DNA from: Mesaphorura yosii | Lineage: Eukaryota > Arthropoda > Collembola > Poduromorpha > Tullbergiidae | NCBI GenBank assembly: GCA_009869945.1 | Contig: WIXG01000062.1 | Location: 1-64,000 of the forward strand | Direction: 5' to 3' | DNA: 64,000 bases | Shown here: positions 50,473-63,300 of the stretch, piece by piece | Numbering within the stretch: the stretch's first letter is position 1 | Layout: each line of letters begins with the position of its first letter | Notes under the pieces: generated by a model | Seen by the model: only the letters and a program-made list of their open reading frames with translations | Databases searched by the model: none | Told to the model about the DNA's origin: nothing | Made by a program: the position numbers and the translations under genes

Positions 50473-53400
50473 TTAATGGCAGCCGTGCTTAATTTTGTAG
50501 TCAATAAATCTAGATAAATTAAGTCGTGCAGTGTCAACCACGGCCTTATTCTCGCCCAGCTCTCTCCTTTGCAACTTAATCTGTAGAATTGAAAGAGATC
50601 AATCAGCCTCCATTTCATTTGGCTTATAGTGTAGTTAAATGCCCAGCACTTACAACTTTTTTGAATTGTGGAAGGAATAATTTCAGTTTCTCAACCATCT
50701 TTAGTTGATTCAGCACTTCGTTGTAATCGTCCTCAGAAAAAACGTCGAATAGTGTGTCGAGTGCTTCTGCTGTTCGCCATAATTGTTGCCTATCCGTGTT
50801 CTTGCAAACACAGTCAAGTAAAAATTCCCCAACTTGGAATAATAACGCATCGGCTCCTTCCTGAATATTCTTCTTCCTAACTATTAAGGTTCCAAGACCC
50901 CCGATGATTTTAATTACGTTTGCTTGAATTTTCGTTACTTCAATATTTTCGTAAATGCTACAAAAACCCTGCAAAATTAACCATAAAGAGTCAATTATTA
51001 TTGAACTTATCGTACTTGTTGGGAATGAGTTCTCTGAATATTACCTTGAAGTGTTCAATGGTCAAAGACGATAATAAATCTGAACAATTTTCCTCGACCC
51101 ACTTCTGAACTATTGCCCGCATAGCTGATGTCGCCGCTTCAACTTGATCCATTAAGGCAGCCTTTACGCTTTTGTCCTCTGCAATCAAGAGAATTGCTTA
51201 GATTATCTTTGAGATAAGAAGAGACTTTGTTCAAGTGCAAAATGTAGCAAAACACAGAATCAGGAATGAAATTGGTGGTTTCGACTATTTTCGTCATTCT
51301 TATTCAAGAGTAGCAAATATCAATCATCATGTCCGTTAATTTAAGGTTCTAAAGGTAAGAAATAATTAGCACACTGTACCTGAAGCCTCGACGAGAAGCT
51401 GGCTCAAAAAGTCCCATGTTAGTTTCATCTGGGCAAAGCCACCTAGATCTTTCATGTCCAAACCAGCTACTAGATTTTGATAGCAAATGAGGGCCCGACA
51501 TCTCAATTGAAAAAGTGTTTCCATTATATTGGCAGAGAATGGGCTTTCGGCGATTATTTGCATGACGTTTACTGGCGCATAGTAAGCTTTCACAAGCGAT
51601 TTGTCGACTAAACCGAACGCGATTACACCTTCCACAACCTGGAGATTTATAATTAGGATCAGTATAAAAGATTCATCTTTCTTAAAGAAAATATTCAACA
51701 TTCACCTCCGAAATCACTCCAGAAGGAGATGAGTTCATATCACAGGCTTGTGTCGAATCTTCTTCCATGCATTCCACGATTGATTCTCCACTGTCGTCTT
51801 CGTCGTCTGTTACGTCCGCATCCTCTTCGTCAACGAATAAAATATTTGACAATGTTTCCAGTGCCAATAGTTGAGCATTCAACAGATTTGACAAATTTTC
51901 TGTCGACTGCTCCAGCAATTGGAGTTTTTTCGGCTCAATCTCTTCGCCGTGCAATTTTCCCTCTTCCGTGTCCATTCCAGTATTGATCGAGTTAATAGGA
52001 ATTTCAGAAGAAAATCGCTTGAGGAGTGAGATGTGGTCGTTGCTTAATGCAGAGGACAGGGTCTTCAGTACGACAGACAGCTGAGGCGAAGACAATTTCA
52101 AAACATCTCCCTTTTGCAAATTCAGTACTATTCCTAAAACAAAAAGGGAAGTTATTTTGAGGGCCATCGAGTTTTGGCCGCGTGACGCCGTGACCGTTAT
52201 AAGTAAATATACAATAATCAGTTGCGAAATTGGTGGTTTCGATAATTTTCGTCATTCTTATTCAAGAGTAGCAAATATCTAATCATCATTTCATTACGCT
52301 ATTAGTAAATCGTAAACATGTTGCGATGAATCATTTCTTACCACAGCAAAGCGTTTGCAGATAAATTCCAGTGCTAAAGCTTTCTGAAGTCGAATGCAAT
52401 TCTGTAGTGAGAATCTTTTGTATCGCACTATCGATTTCGCCCAGGTCAGGAGAATCAGCCATATTGTCCTCAGTTACTGCATTCAGGCACCGTGCTGCAA
52501 ATAAAATGCAACATTTAAAACTCAATTAAAACAAGAAGCCAAAAGATAACAGAACAGTCCGTACCTGCAGCGATTGAAACTGCAACCCCATATTTTTCTA
52601 CATTCAGGCATTTACTTATAATCGGTCCCAAATTGTTACGATTAAAAGATTTCAGTGCCAAGTCTGAAAACTCACTGAAATATACAAACAGTGTCAACAA
52701 TTATAAAAATTGTCATTTCGAATCGACATGTAAACAAAGCCTAAGACCCTACCAAAGATTCCAGAGCAGATTCACGGCTTGGATAAACGTATCGGTGAGT
52801 GTGTCAATTTTGCCAAATCTGGTGGCGCCCTTATCTTCAGCTTTGCTTCCAGGCTTGTGAGGTTCCCAATCTCCCACGAAGTACTGCAAATTAAAATAAA
52901 TACGGCTTGAGTTGCTGAATTATGTCCACCGAAGTCATGAAATCATCGTTCTAGTCAAAGGTTAGAAGTTGGTCTGACGCATTCAGCATAACATCGAGAA
53001 TTAGATATAAAAACAAAGCAGTGTGAGAAGAATCCAAATTTTTCTAGTTATAATGTAATTGAGATGTGAGGTTTATCCTTCCGGATGAGATTTCTTCCAG
53101 GAATAAGCAGAAAACACATTTCTTTAGACTGAGACGAAGGAGAAAGGTTTGCGTAGCGTTTGCACTGCAGATAAAGACAAGACACAGAAATCTCTAAGGA
53201 GTTGAAGCTCACAGAAGCGCGCACGAAAAGAAAAGCGAAGTCAAATCTCCAAGCTCATTTCACTAAGTCCCACAACTGCTGAATATAAAAATGGAAACAA
53301 AAAAGTGAAACGAAAATCATAACATTCATTCGTATTACCGAGAGCAAAATAATGTAAAGTATTTCTTTCACATTTATATGCAAAGGTCTCAGAGATGGCT

Positions 53401-56178
53401 TGGCTTGGCTTGGCGTTCAGTCTCTGGAGATTTGGGCAACGAGATGTTGGCTGTAAAATTTCTGTGATTTCGCAGTTGCCATTCTTGCAGTCCCGGCTAG
53501 GTTTCTTTTCGTTCTATATTAAAATTTACTCTTCTCTCAGGAAGGTCTCGCGAAGCAGAATCAAAACCCACACAAAGTCATGATTCATCTTAACCTTTCC
53601 TCCAAAGAATTGAGGCCACGTTATATTTACATCTCCTGAGGCTTGACCTCTTTACCCTTTCTCGCTGCCCAACAAAAATACAGGAACTCAAATCTCAACG
53701 AAACCTGCAACCTGTTGGTTTGAGATTATCGTGCTAGCTCCACTTTATCAGGAACAGAACAAAATATGTCTAATAATGATCTTTAATGTAACGCCTCTGT
53801 AGACAAAAATGTGATATCAAAATGAAAGTTTTAAGAAATCTTGTAGGAGTCGAATTTATGCTCAAAAACGAGGAAACAGAAAAATACACAAATACGAAAT
53901 GCGCGCAGGAATTTACGGCTTTTCCCTCATGTCATTACAAACAGTAACGTAAGTTTGCATAGAGCATGGCAATTTAGTGTATGAGAATCTCCGGAGTCTT
54001 CTTTTTGATATTCTTTGCTTTCAAGAATGCGTACTGGGACCTTTCCCTTTGCATTTGCACTGTTGGTCGCCCTTTTCGCTTTGGCTTTCCTTCAGATTGC
54101 GTGCACTGCACACGCCAGTTCCAGGCCAGGCCCAGGTCGAATCACAGAAGAATACTATTATTATGTTTATCCATATATGATGACATGACGAAGACACAAG
54201 ATCAAAATACAAAAACTTTTCATCTTTCGACTTTTCCTTAGTTTCTCATTTGAAAATGCGCCAGGTCGCCCCACGCGACGCCATGCCATTCCATGTCTGT
54301 TTTGCGTTGTGGGGCTAAGAAACCTTAAAAGTGAGATTGGGTCGCGTCTTGCGCTGATCTCCAGAGGATTCGCCAGGTTCCATGATGGAAAATATACACA
54401 GAGACGTGCGCCGTGCGCGCACCTGCTTAAAGCTCATGCAAGCCCAAAAGACAGGACAAATGTTGAATAAAAAAGGATGAAGTGACAGTGTGTGAAAACT
54501 TTAGCAGCGAAGAAAAAATGATAAAAGTGAGGTGAATTTTCTCGACATAAAAAATTTACGAGTTCAAAAGTCCAGAAACAACAAAGTTGTCATTCTCTAG
54601 CTCCAGTTCGTCGGAGAATGGTCTGGGCTGTCAACTAAAGTATGAGATTGTGCTTGCTTTTGCTAGTTTCAATATTGTCAGCGCCATTTACCACCCAATT
54701 ATTTAATAGGGAATATCTACGGTCAAAAAATGATTCAAGAATCCTTGCAAATGTCTTGGAACACATCGTTTCCGTAAAAAAGGTTCCAGATAATTGTTCC
54801 CGGTTAGTTCTTACTTATTCTTATTCTTAATTCTAGTATATGAGGAAGGTTCGAAAAGACAAGGCTTAAGTTTTGTATCATCACACGTAAGTCAAGCGGT
54901 GGCTGTGGCATTACCGGATGATCTCTGTGGCTCTAGCATGTGCGGTGTGAAATTTTCAATGCCCTAAAACAGTACAAAGTTATTCCAAGCCTTCGTGTGC
55001 ATGGGTCGCTGTTGACATGCGCATGATTACTTGATGGCACTTGGATCTCAAGGGAGGGGTAGAGGTGGATATCACAATTCTAACACGCATACAAAATCAG
55101 AAAACTCACTCAAAATCAGAATTGATATGACAAATAGCAGTCGCACCGTAATTCTACTGGGACATCGCTGTGCTGCGCCTCCGTTAATATTTCTGACAGA
55201 CCTTCTATTCCATAACTCCATTTGCTTGGAGCATGCAAAATACATTCGCGGAAATTTTGGGCTTGCGCCTGGCATTGTGTCGTCGTGTCATCCTTACTAA
55301 GGACTCCTTAGTAAATATGATGTATCTACCTCTGGATTATTACAAAGAGTTCAGCTGCTTTCTGCTGTCTCTAAAAATCAAGACATCATGATAGGAGTCT
55401 CCGTGGAAGTCTTTTCAGGTGTTGCTCAACGTGAGGCTGATATCTTATACTATTTTTGTATCGCACTTTCGCACTTATGATTCTATACTGTCATTGTCAA
55501 GTATATATCAAAATGACGCAATAGGCAAAACCACTAGATCTAATATCATTGTGGGTCGTGGGTAGAAATAGGGCATTAGCATTGGTAGAATAATGGAAAC
55601 TTAAAGCATTCCACTTACCTGCTTAAATAGGTGAACTAGATGCACTAAAACCCCTTGTGATACCATGAAATCGCAAACTTCTGCGCCAATACAGCTGATA
55701 TTTCTGCAAATGAAAAGTTTTTCTAAATGCTCCCGACATCAGCTAATTTCCTTTAATCTTACCTAAGTGCTCCTGCTGCTGAATGTCGAATGATTACACT
55801 TTTATCTAGCATAAGAGGACCAACAGTTTTGATAAGGTCATGCTGCTTCAGCAATTCGTCGAGAAGGGCCGTGTTTGAACAGACGGAAGCTAACGAATTC
55901 AGTCCAGAATCACGTTCCTCGACAGTATGGCTTTTAATCTGTCGAATCACCAACAATAATTGCATTAAACTCCTAGATAACGGTACCGAACAATTCCTCT
56001 AATGAACAGCCAGATTTAAGAGACTTACTTGTTCTAGGATTGTCTGAATGAAGGTAGAATTTCCACCATCTTCCATGGCTTCTGCTTCTTCATGCTGCTC
56101 GAGATCTCGAACACTGGGAATACCAACTGGATTCTGGCGATTGCCGTGATTCCTCCTTTTATTTCTAGTCTTTCCCAT
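50473..56178 (-). CDS. HEATR3: HEAT repeat-containing protein 3 (Syo1 homologue)
   Basis: HEATR3/Syo1 escorts ribosomal proteins uL18 and uL5 into the nucleus for 5S RNP assembly. It starts MGKTRNKRRNHGNRQN (ATG 56176-56178), a basic N-terminus typical of the family. Armadillo/HEAT-like repeats follow (ERDSGLNSLASVCSNTALLD, IIRHSAAGALRNISC, AVNLLWNLCEFSDLAL) with an acidic loop (DEEDADVTDDEDDSGES). It ends LNLSRFIDYKIKHGCH. About ten exons; most introns are 50-130 bp, but one spans 52884-55618 (2.7 kb) between VHLVHLFKQ and YFVGDWEPH. Two introns share a 63-bp direct repeat. The 3' end converges on the H15 gene with a gap of about 75 bp after its stem-loop. Confidence 0.92.
51268..51330. repeat. 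Direct repeat, copy A (HEATR3 intron)
   Basis: Begins GAAATTGGTGGTTTCGACTA and ends AGCAAATATCAATCATCAT. It is nearly identical to 52226-52289, differing at a few positions. Confidence 0.85.
52226..52289. repeat. Direct repeat, copy B (HEATR3 intron)
   Basis: Begins GAAATTGGTGGTTTCGATAA and shares the TTTCGTCATTCTTATTCAAG core with copy A 0.95 kb away. No TE family was recognised; it may be an intron duplication or a short dispersed repeat. Confidence 0.85.
52884..55618. other. Large HEATR3 intron, mostly without recognised content
   Basis: This 2.7-kb intron is far longer than its neighbours. On the plus strand it holds a small ORF with a signal peptide at 54642-54830 (listed separately). 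A 21-bp palindrome (TTACTAAGGA-C-TCCTTAGTAA) lies at 55294-55314. No RNA gene or transposon was recognised. Confidence 0.5.
54642..54830 (+). CDS. Possible nested secreted-peptide ORF inside HEATR3 intron
   Basis: A 62-codon ORF opens with a clear signal-peptide-like sequence (MRLCLLLLVSILSAPFTTQL), then has a charged segment (EYLRSKNDSRILANVLEHIV) and one cysteine. A GT donor (TCCCG-GTTAGT) lies near the end, so it could be the first exon of a larger plus-strand gene, but I could not join it in frame to a following exon. No family was assigned. Confidence 0.3.
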   Translation: MRLCLLLLVSILSAPFTTQLFNREYLRSKNDSRILANVLEHIVSVKKVPDNCSRLVLTYSYS

Positions 56179-57380
56179 TGTTGACTGGAACACTACATAA
56201 ATTGGTTCAATTAATTGATCTTGCGATTGCGAATAACGCGACGCAAACACCAGAAACCGAGCTCAACACTGGAACCCGCAACCACAACGTGCTCGTCTTG
56301 CGGTCGTATGCTTTTACCGCATTTAAAACTTGTTCATTTGTCGCTCTCTGCCACCGCGGGCTTAAGATGGAGCGAGGAGCGCGTCGCACATTACCGTAGT
56401 TAGTAGTTGGGATTGTGCTTCGGGGTTCGGAGTTTGGTCGTTGATTTTAGTGGCAAGTCCACAAATCCGGATTAATTCTTCCCTCGTGGACGGTATCATT
56501 CCAAATTCAGTTATAGTACCACGTATAAAATGATAAAAATGCATATGAATAAACGGCAGGAGGGTTTTCAGAAGCCCAGTAAAGTCACCAGCATCTCAAA
56601 TTGCCTGATAATTGATCATAATTAAAGCAGTCGACCAAATCTAGACTTCATTCTTAACAATTCTGGTTTAATTTTATTCATCATACAAAATCGGCATCAT
56701 TAAAGGCATGAGTACATAATATGCGAATTGGCTACTGAATTAGGTTAGCAATCATGCAAACCTTTGCGCTGTTGCAATAAAATGTACAAACCGAAATTAT
56801 CATTACGTTAATATTAGTGCCAGGACTTAATACTATTATGGAACTTGTTCTAACTTTTAAATATGACGTAAAGCACATTTCAATACAATTGGAGATAACC
56901 AAATAACTTTATGAATCGAAGGTGAGCTTATTCTAGAATGTAAACTTCTATGCTGCGCTACGCTATGACTTGTTCAAATACAAAGGATTACGTTTGTAAG
57001 TTTGTACAAAGAGTGTACGTATTTACAAGATTTCCGGCTAATATCACTTTAACTGAACTACGGCGTGCTCCAATGGGCATGAGCGCATTATTGCAATTAT
57101 TAAATCTATTACTACGTAGTACTTGGATTAGGATAAGAGGAACAATTAATTGGGCCATCATTGCACTGTGCGCATCATCCTGTTTGATGTCAAGTCAAAC
57201 GTACTGCGACTCTGAGCTTAATTCAAGTGGAAATGAAATAATCAAATTGCATTATCATTATTATTCCCATTTAAATCAATGCTCTTGTCCATCATCCTGC
57301 CTGTTATCTGTCTGTCCGTGCCTGAATTCTGAATCCTGCACGCTCTTCCTGCGCTGCGTCTGTGTGCCGCTTTGACTCAG
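56179..57380. other. Region between HEATR3 start and zinc-finger gene 3' end
   Basis: It probably contains the 3'UTR of the minus-strand zinc-finger gene; AATAAA on the minus strand near 56670 is a candidate poly(A) signal. A plus-strand ORF at 56950-57375 has no domain. Confidence 0.35.
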
Positions 57381-60300
57381 TCACGATCTCAATGCTGCTG
57401 CTGCTGTGGCGGCTGTCTCATTATTATCTGCAGCATCATCTACAACCTCCATCTCCTCGTGCTCGTCCTCATCTGCCGGGCCCACGTCTGCGTCCGCATC
57501 CTCATCATCGGCATGATCGAGTTGATCCTCATCAGCGTCACCGTCACCGTGCTCGTCAACGTCTGACTCTGGCTCACGCTGATGTTGATGGACACGATTA
57601 CTTCCACTATTGTTACAGTTATTATTCTCTTGCTTATTAATACCGCCATGATTAGCATCATCGTTATCATCGTCGCCGTCACCGGCACAGTGATTTTCTG
57701 CAGTGCGGACAGGGATTGAGTTCGACGATTTGGCCAGAGTTGGGACGCCTGATTTTGAATCTGAAGGGTTTGCTCGTCGCTTTGCCCTCCTTCGCAATGT
57801 CTTCGACTTGCCTGTCCTGTGGTCTGAAGACTTTGTATATTCGCCGAGGCCGAGGCTGCGATCAGGATCTAAATCCCCGTTAACCATGCTCACGCGTCGG
57901 GATTCCGCCTCCGTTGTATCTCCGTGCTCTTTTTCCGTTGGCTCTTCTTTGACTTCAACCCTTTTGGCATTGGCAGCCTCCACACTGGTCGCTGTATTCG
58001 TGTTCGACCCAACTGACTCCCTGCCCGATTGCGATTCCATGAGTTCTTCGTCAGAGTCATCCGACCGGTAGAAGAATTTCTTTCGCTTTTGATTGGATTT
58101 TGTCTGCGCTGCCTGCATGAGATGATTTTCTTGCGCTTGAGCCTGTTGCAATCTTTGCACTGTAGCCTCCTCCTGCAATTGTAATTGCTGTGCAAGCCCA
58201 TACTCATTTGCCATGCTCAGAAGTTCCTTCATGTTGACTCCTTGTTTATCAAAGTTCAATGACGACAGGAACATGTCCGAAATGCTGTGAAGGTTCATAT
58301 TTCTGTAAGGGCCACTTGTTGACGAGTTTGTCACTTTCTTCTTGCCAGCGTCGTTCTGATTCTGGCCGCTGTGGCTGACCAGTACATGATTTTCAAGTTC
58401 AGCGCGGAAGTAGAATTTCAGGTGACACTGGTTGCAGTCGTAGATTTTATTCGAGAGGCCATGCTCGAAGATGTGTGACTGGAGTCCAGATGCGGTTGTG
58501 AAGACAGCTGAACACATGTAACACGTAAACGAAGAACAGCCTGCAAATGTGTGCTGGATGAGATGACACTGGAGCTTCTGCAAATAATCATAACTTACAT
58601 TATAGTAATACAGTATCCAATTTCCACGCATACAAAGCACGCAATTTTGTTTTCACATTACGAAGCTCCTTGATACATTGTACATTTGAATACTTTCCTT
58701 TAGGTCGCGCCAACGTAATTTTAATTTTCATTCGCGAAGCGTAGACTTTGTTTGCACTTTCTGTTCCTTGCTTGGTATCGATTAAGGCAGTTTAAACTCA
58801 GTATCCAAATTCAATTCAACTCATCAATTTTCTCTCAGTCAACACATTTCCTTATCATATTCAGAGAAGTCAGTGGAGTGCACAGCATAATATCATTAAA
58901 ATGTCCAAAACGGCGTTTCTTCAAGCGTTTGTCTTGAAAACTAAAGGTACTTAAATTCTCTTATGAAGACTAACCATTAGTTCAGGATTTCGTTCCCACT
59001 TAGGGACAAGGAAATATGTTAACAGGTTTAAACCACTGCTATTTAACTAGTACTTAAAATACGCAAAGAACCGAAAATAAACCGACATCAATTACTTAAT
59101 ACTTACCAGAGGTGAGTCAAAGTATGTGATCTGAGTGCAGAGATGACATTCATGTGACGAACCTTCGTTTAGTAAATGTGTTTGCACGTGAGATTGAATT
59201 TCATCTTCGCTGCTAAAGCTCATCTGACATTTGATACACTGATACGTTTTGGCTTTGTTGGTCTTGTCATTGTCTGGCGGTGACGATGCGACGCGACTTG
59301 AGTTATTGCCTGATATGCGACCTTTCTTCGGAGATCTTCCTGAAGTCGTGTTTCCCGTTGATGTTGAAGACAGTCCGTTTCTTGACCTCACACACTCCTG
59401 ACAAATGTGAGACTGAAGCCCGTTCAGGAGGAAAGGAGACTTCTCTTCCACCTTTCCGCAAATTGTACACTGGGCAGTGTGCCCCACTGCATTCCCGTAT
59501 GAGTTTGGGCTTATCATCATCATGCTCATATGCGCATTGTTGTTGTTGGTCTCCACATACGATTTCGTGTGAAATTTTGCGTGCATTTGTATCTCGATTT
59601 CAGTCATAAGTGTCTGCCGGCAAACAATGCATGGCAGCGGCAGTTGATGGTGGTCCGTCGTCTTTGAGCCGTTGGAACCAGCATTTGATCCGTTGCAGTG
59701 CTGCTTCATGTGCAAATAGAAGCTCTCTTCGCTCATGATGCTCTGCTTACAGCCGGTGCAGCTACTTCCAGCGATCACTTTGCAGTGTGTGAGTTTGTGT
59801 TCAGCGAGGAGTGTCGCAGATGGGCAAACTTCATCACAAATATTGCATTTATGTTTGCCAGATGAAATAATTTGATGGGACTTCATGTGGTTCTCGAGTT
59901 CACTGCGATTTTTACAGTTTTCGTTGCAGTAGGCACAATGGAGGGAAAGCGTCGTGGTGGTGGTTGCGGTCGAGCTACCATGTGACGTGCTTGTTGAACT
60001 TGTCATGAGTCCGAGTCCGGGTCCGGAGCCAGAGATTCCGTTGCTGCCACTGCCACTGCTGCTGATGCCATAATTCTGATGTGATTTCAACTTGGCGTTA
60101 TTATGCGAATGCGACTTGTGGCTACTGTTCGCCAATCCTGCTGTTGCGCCTGCCGTTGACAGCGGCGAGGTGATGGAAATGTGATGAACTTGTTTACGAT
60201 GAGACGTCAGTTCCAATTCGTTGCCGATGATCTTGTCACAAATGTCACACTTCAGCTCTTTACCCTGTTGACTGTGATTGTTATTACTGCTCCCACTTTT

Positions 60301-63300
60301 GATGCTGTTCATGCCACCACCGCTTTTCTTGCCTGTTGGTTTTGGATGGGTGTTGTGGTTGCTGAACGCGCTCAGTCCATTGTTTGGATTGTGCGCACTC
60401 GACATGCAATTTCCAGGCGACATGATCTCAGCAGTGCTTGCGGTACTCGTGGGCGAGACTCGCGAGCCGTCACAACCGTTTATGTGGTGGGTCTGCATGT
60501 GTTTATCGAGCAGGAACTCGACGTGGAAAGCTTCATCACAAAATTTGCATCGAAATTGTTTCTGGTGTGTATTCAAGTGGAACTGTAGCTCAAGTTCATT
60601 GCCAAATGTTGCGTTGCACAAAAGGCAGCGATATGGTGACATTTTTCGGAGATGAGCCATTCTGACGTGAACCTGAAACTCGACTTCTGACCTGAACATT
60701 GTTGAACATGTGGTGCATCGAAACAGTTTGCACTCATTGCTGTGTTTGACTGCGAAATGCACCTGAATGGAAACTTTCGAGTCAAACATTTCTTTGCAGA
60801 GAGCGCAACGGTACAGGTGGTGGGCATGAATATCCATCAGGTGCTTCTGGAGTTCGTCCGGCTTGCAAAACAGCTTAAGGCAGGATTGGCAGCCGTATTC
60901 GGTTGTTTGGGCAAGGTAGTGTGTCATTCCGTGGGTCTCGAGCTGCTCCTCACTTTCGAACTCCGAGTCACATTTGTCACACACGTACTTGTGCGTAACT
61001 TCTTCTAAATGTGACTTGAGATGTGTGCGAAACGATTCGAAATCAGGAAATCCAGCATTGCACTGATTGCAGAGGAGATTGTGGGGACCAAACGAAGCGG
61101 ACGCTGCGGCTGGAGATGCTAATAACGGAGCAAGTGCGGCTGGTGTTGGATGACGCTGGTGCTGGAACAGAAGGTTGGGCGATGGAATAGTCAAACCATA
61201 ATCACCGTTGCTGGACCGCTTCTCGTGTTCTTCGTGCTGATGAGACTTTTTTAATTTCTTTGACGATTTTGTGGTGTTCGTCGAACGCTTGAGATTTATC
61301 CCGTCTCCAGTAGCGGAACCAGCATCTGGATTGTTATTACCACCATTTCGGTTACGACCGCCGTCATTACCACCGTCACTCGGAGCCGGCGTACGCGAGG
61401 ATGAAGAGGAAGAGCACGAAGACGATGTTGGAGAACCATGGTACGCAACTTCGGACTTTTTACTCAAATCTGTCGGTTTCATCTGTGGAGGCTCTGGTGA
61501 ACACACCTGTTGATCAAAAATAGTAATTTCTCATTTCATTGGAGTTCCACAGCCACAACAGCAGAATATCAGAACAGGTGAATTATGAAATACAGCGTTG
61601 CACGAATTAATATTAAACGCGCAAAGATAAGCCACTTCAATTCTCTTTGGATTCAATTTATAGTCGTCACGGCATGAGTTCTTTTCATAGCTAACAAATA
61701 CAAATTCTTTTGCCAAGAGCCCGTAACTCAGTTGGAAATTGTGATCTGCTGCTGGTTGCCATTTGCAAAGCAAAAACTGCCTAAATTGAGTTATTGCTTG
61801 CACCTCGAATAAGCATTATTCGTGTATCGCATGCGTATTTATAACCTAGCACATAAATTAAAGAGAATGAGCTCTGCAGGTAATCCGGACTCATTAAGCA
61901 ATACTTTCTCCCTTGCAGAATGCGGGCTCAGGCTCTTGTTCAGCCGTATCCAAGTCTTACATTGCCTCAAGTCGTGTAAAAATAAATGATAAACTGCTGT
62001 TGCATTTACCTGCATTGGTTTGTTGTGGCTCTGGATCATTTGCTGCATTTGGTGAGCCAATTGTGCCTGCTGCTGTTGGAGGGAAGATTGAGACATTGTC
62101 GGTGAAGCTGTTGAGGGGGCTGAAGTTGCATGGAAGATTAGGAAGTGCTCGGCGAAGGCCAGGCTGTTTGGAAAAGCGAGAGCACATTGTGCACAGAAGG
62201 CATTCTCTTTGGCTTTCGTCGCTTGAAGGAATCCGGAAAGCGAGTGGACGCTGACCGAGTGTTTGTGGAGTAAAGGTAGACTGGGGAAATTCATCGTACA
62301 AAATTGACACGTAAAATGACCATCTCCTGTCCCACCTGCAGCAAGATTTTCTGCTGTTGTTGGAGACACTCCTGAGGGGGTCCCGATAGGTGACAAATGA
62401 TGATGCCGTGGACTGGAGTTGAGGTCTCCATTGAGCAACGAACCTGAACAGGAGAAAGAGACATGAAATAAGATTTGCATACTTGCTACGTCGAGCAACA
62501 CCACGCAGCCACGCAGTGACGCAGTCTGTGGCATTGGAATGAATTTGAATGCGTGTCAGTGTCACTGCTCAGTGGCCACAGCGGCAGTGGCATGAGTGAT
62601 TTATTTACAAGCGCGTTAAGGGGCAAAATGAAACTCAGCTCAACTTACTGTGCATGGCCTGAACGTGAAGCTGCAGAGATTCCAGCGAAGTGCAGCTGTC
62701 TTTGCTACAGTAGATGCTTGTCAATTTCGACGGGAGCATACTGCTGGGGAATGGAAGCATGAGACTGTTGGAAGATGAATGTTCCAATTCTGCTGCTGCC
62801 GAGGCAGTGCTTCTAATTCTCCTTCCTCCACCACCGCCACCAAGGCTGCTGGTGCTACTTCCATGATGACTTGAATTCGGAGATGAAGTAGGAGTCCTCG
62901 GAGAGATGGACCGTCTTTTATGGCTGCTGCTCGAATTATTCCCATTACCTTCAGGTTTCTCCGGGGTAGACGCATTAATTGGTCGGTGGTGGTGTGAGAC
63001 GTGCGTCTAAATGAAGAAAATCATAACACATAAATTATACGCTGCGTTCTTCGTTCTCGGGCAGGGCAAAAGCAGAATGTCTTGGCTCTTGGCTGGCAAG
63101 ACCGAGACCAAGACCCTGTAGGACAATATATCCATCCACCTGTCTAATTTTATCTTTCTTATGTGCTATTCCCAAGACAAAACGTTCTCTTGAAAACGCT
63201 ACACCATACTCGTGGGTCACGGCTGCCACAATTCCAATTTCAGTAAATTGGAGTTATTTAGATAGAAAAGCTTCTCGTGTTCTTGCGTTAATGAAAGTTC

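Noticed and set aside
57362-57640. Plus-strand ORF rich in His, Pro and Arg
   Set aside because: It is the antisense of the acidic Asp/Glu tail of the minus-strand zinc-finger gene.
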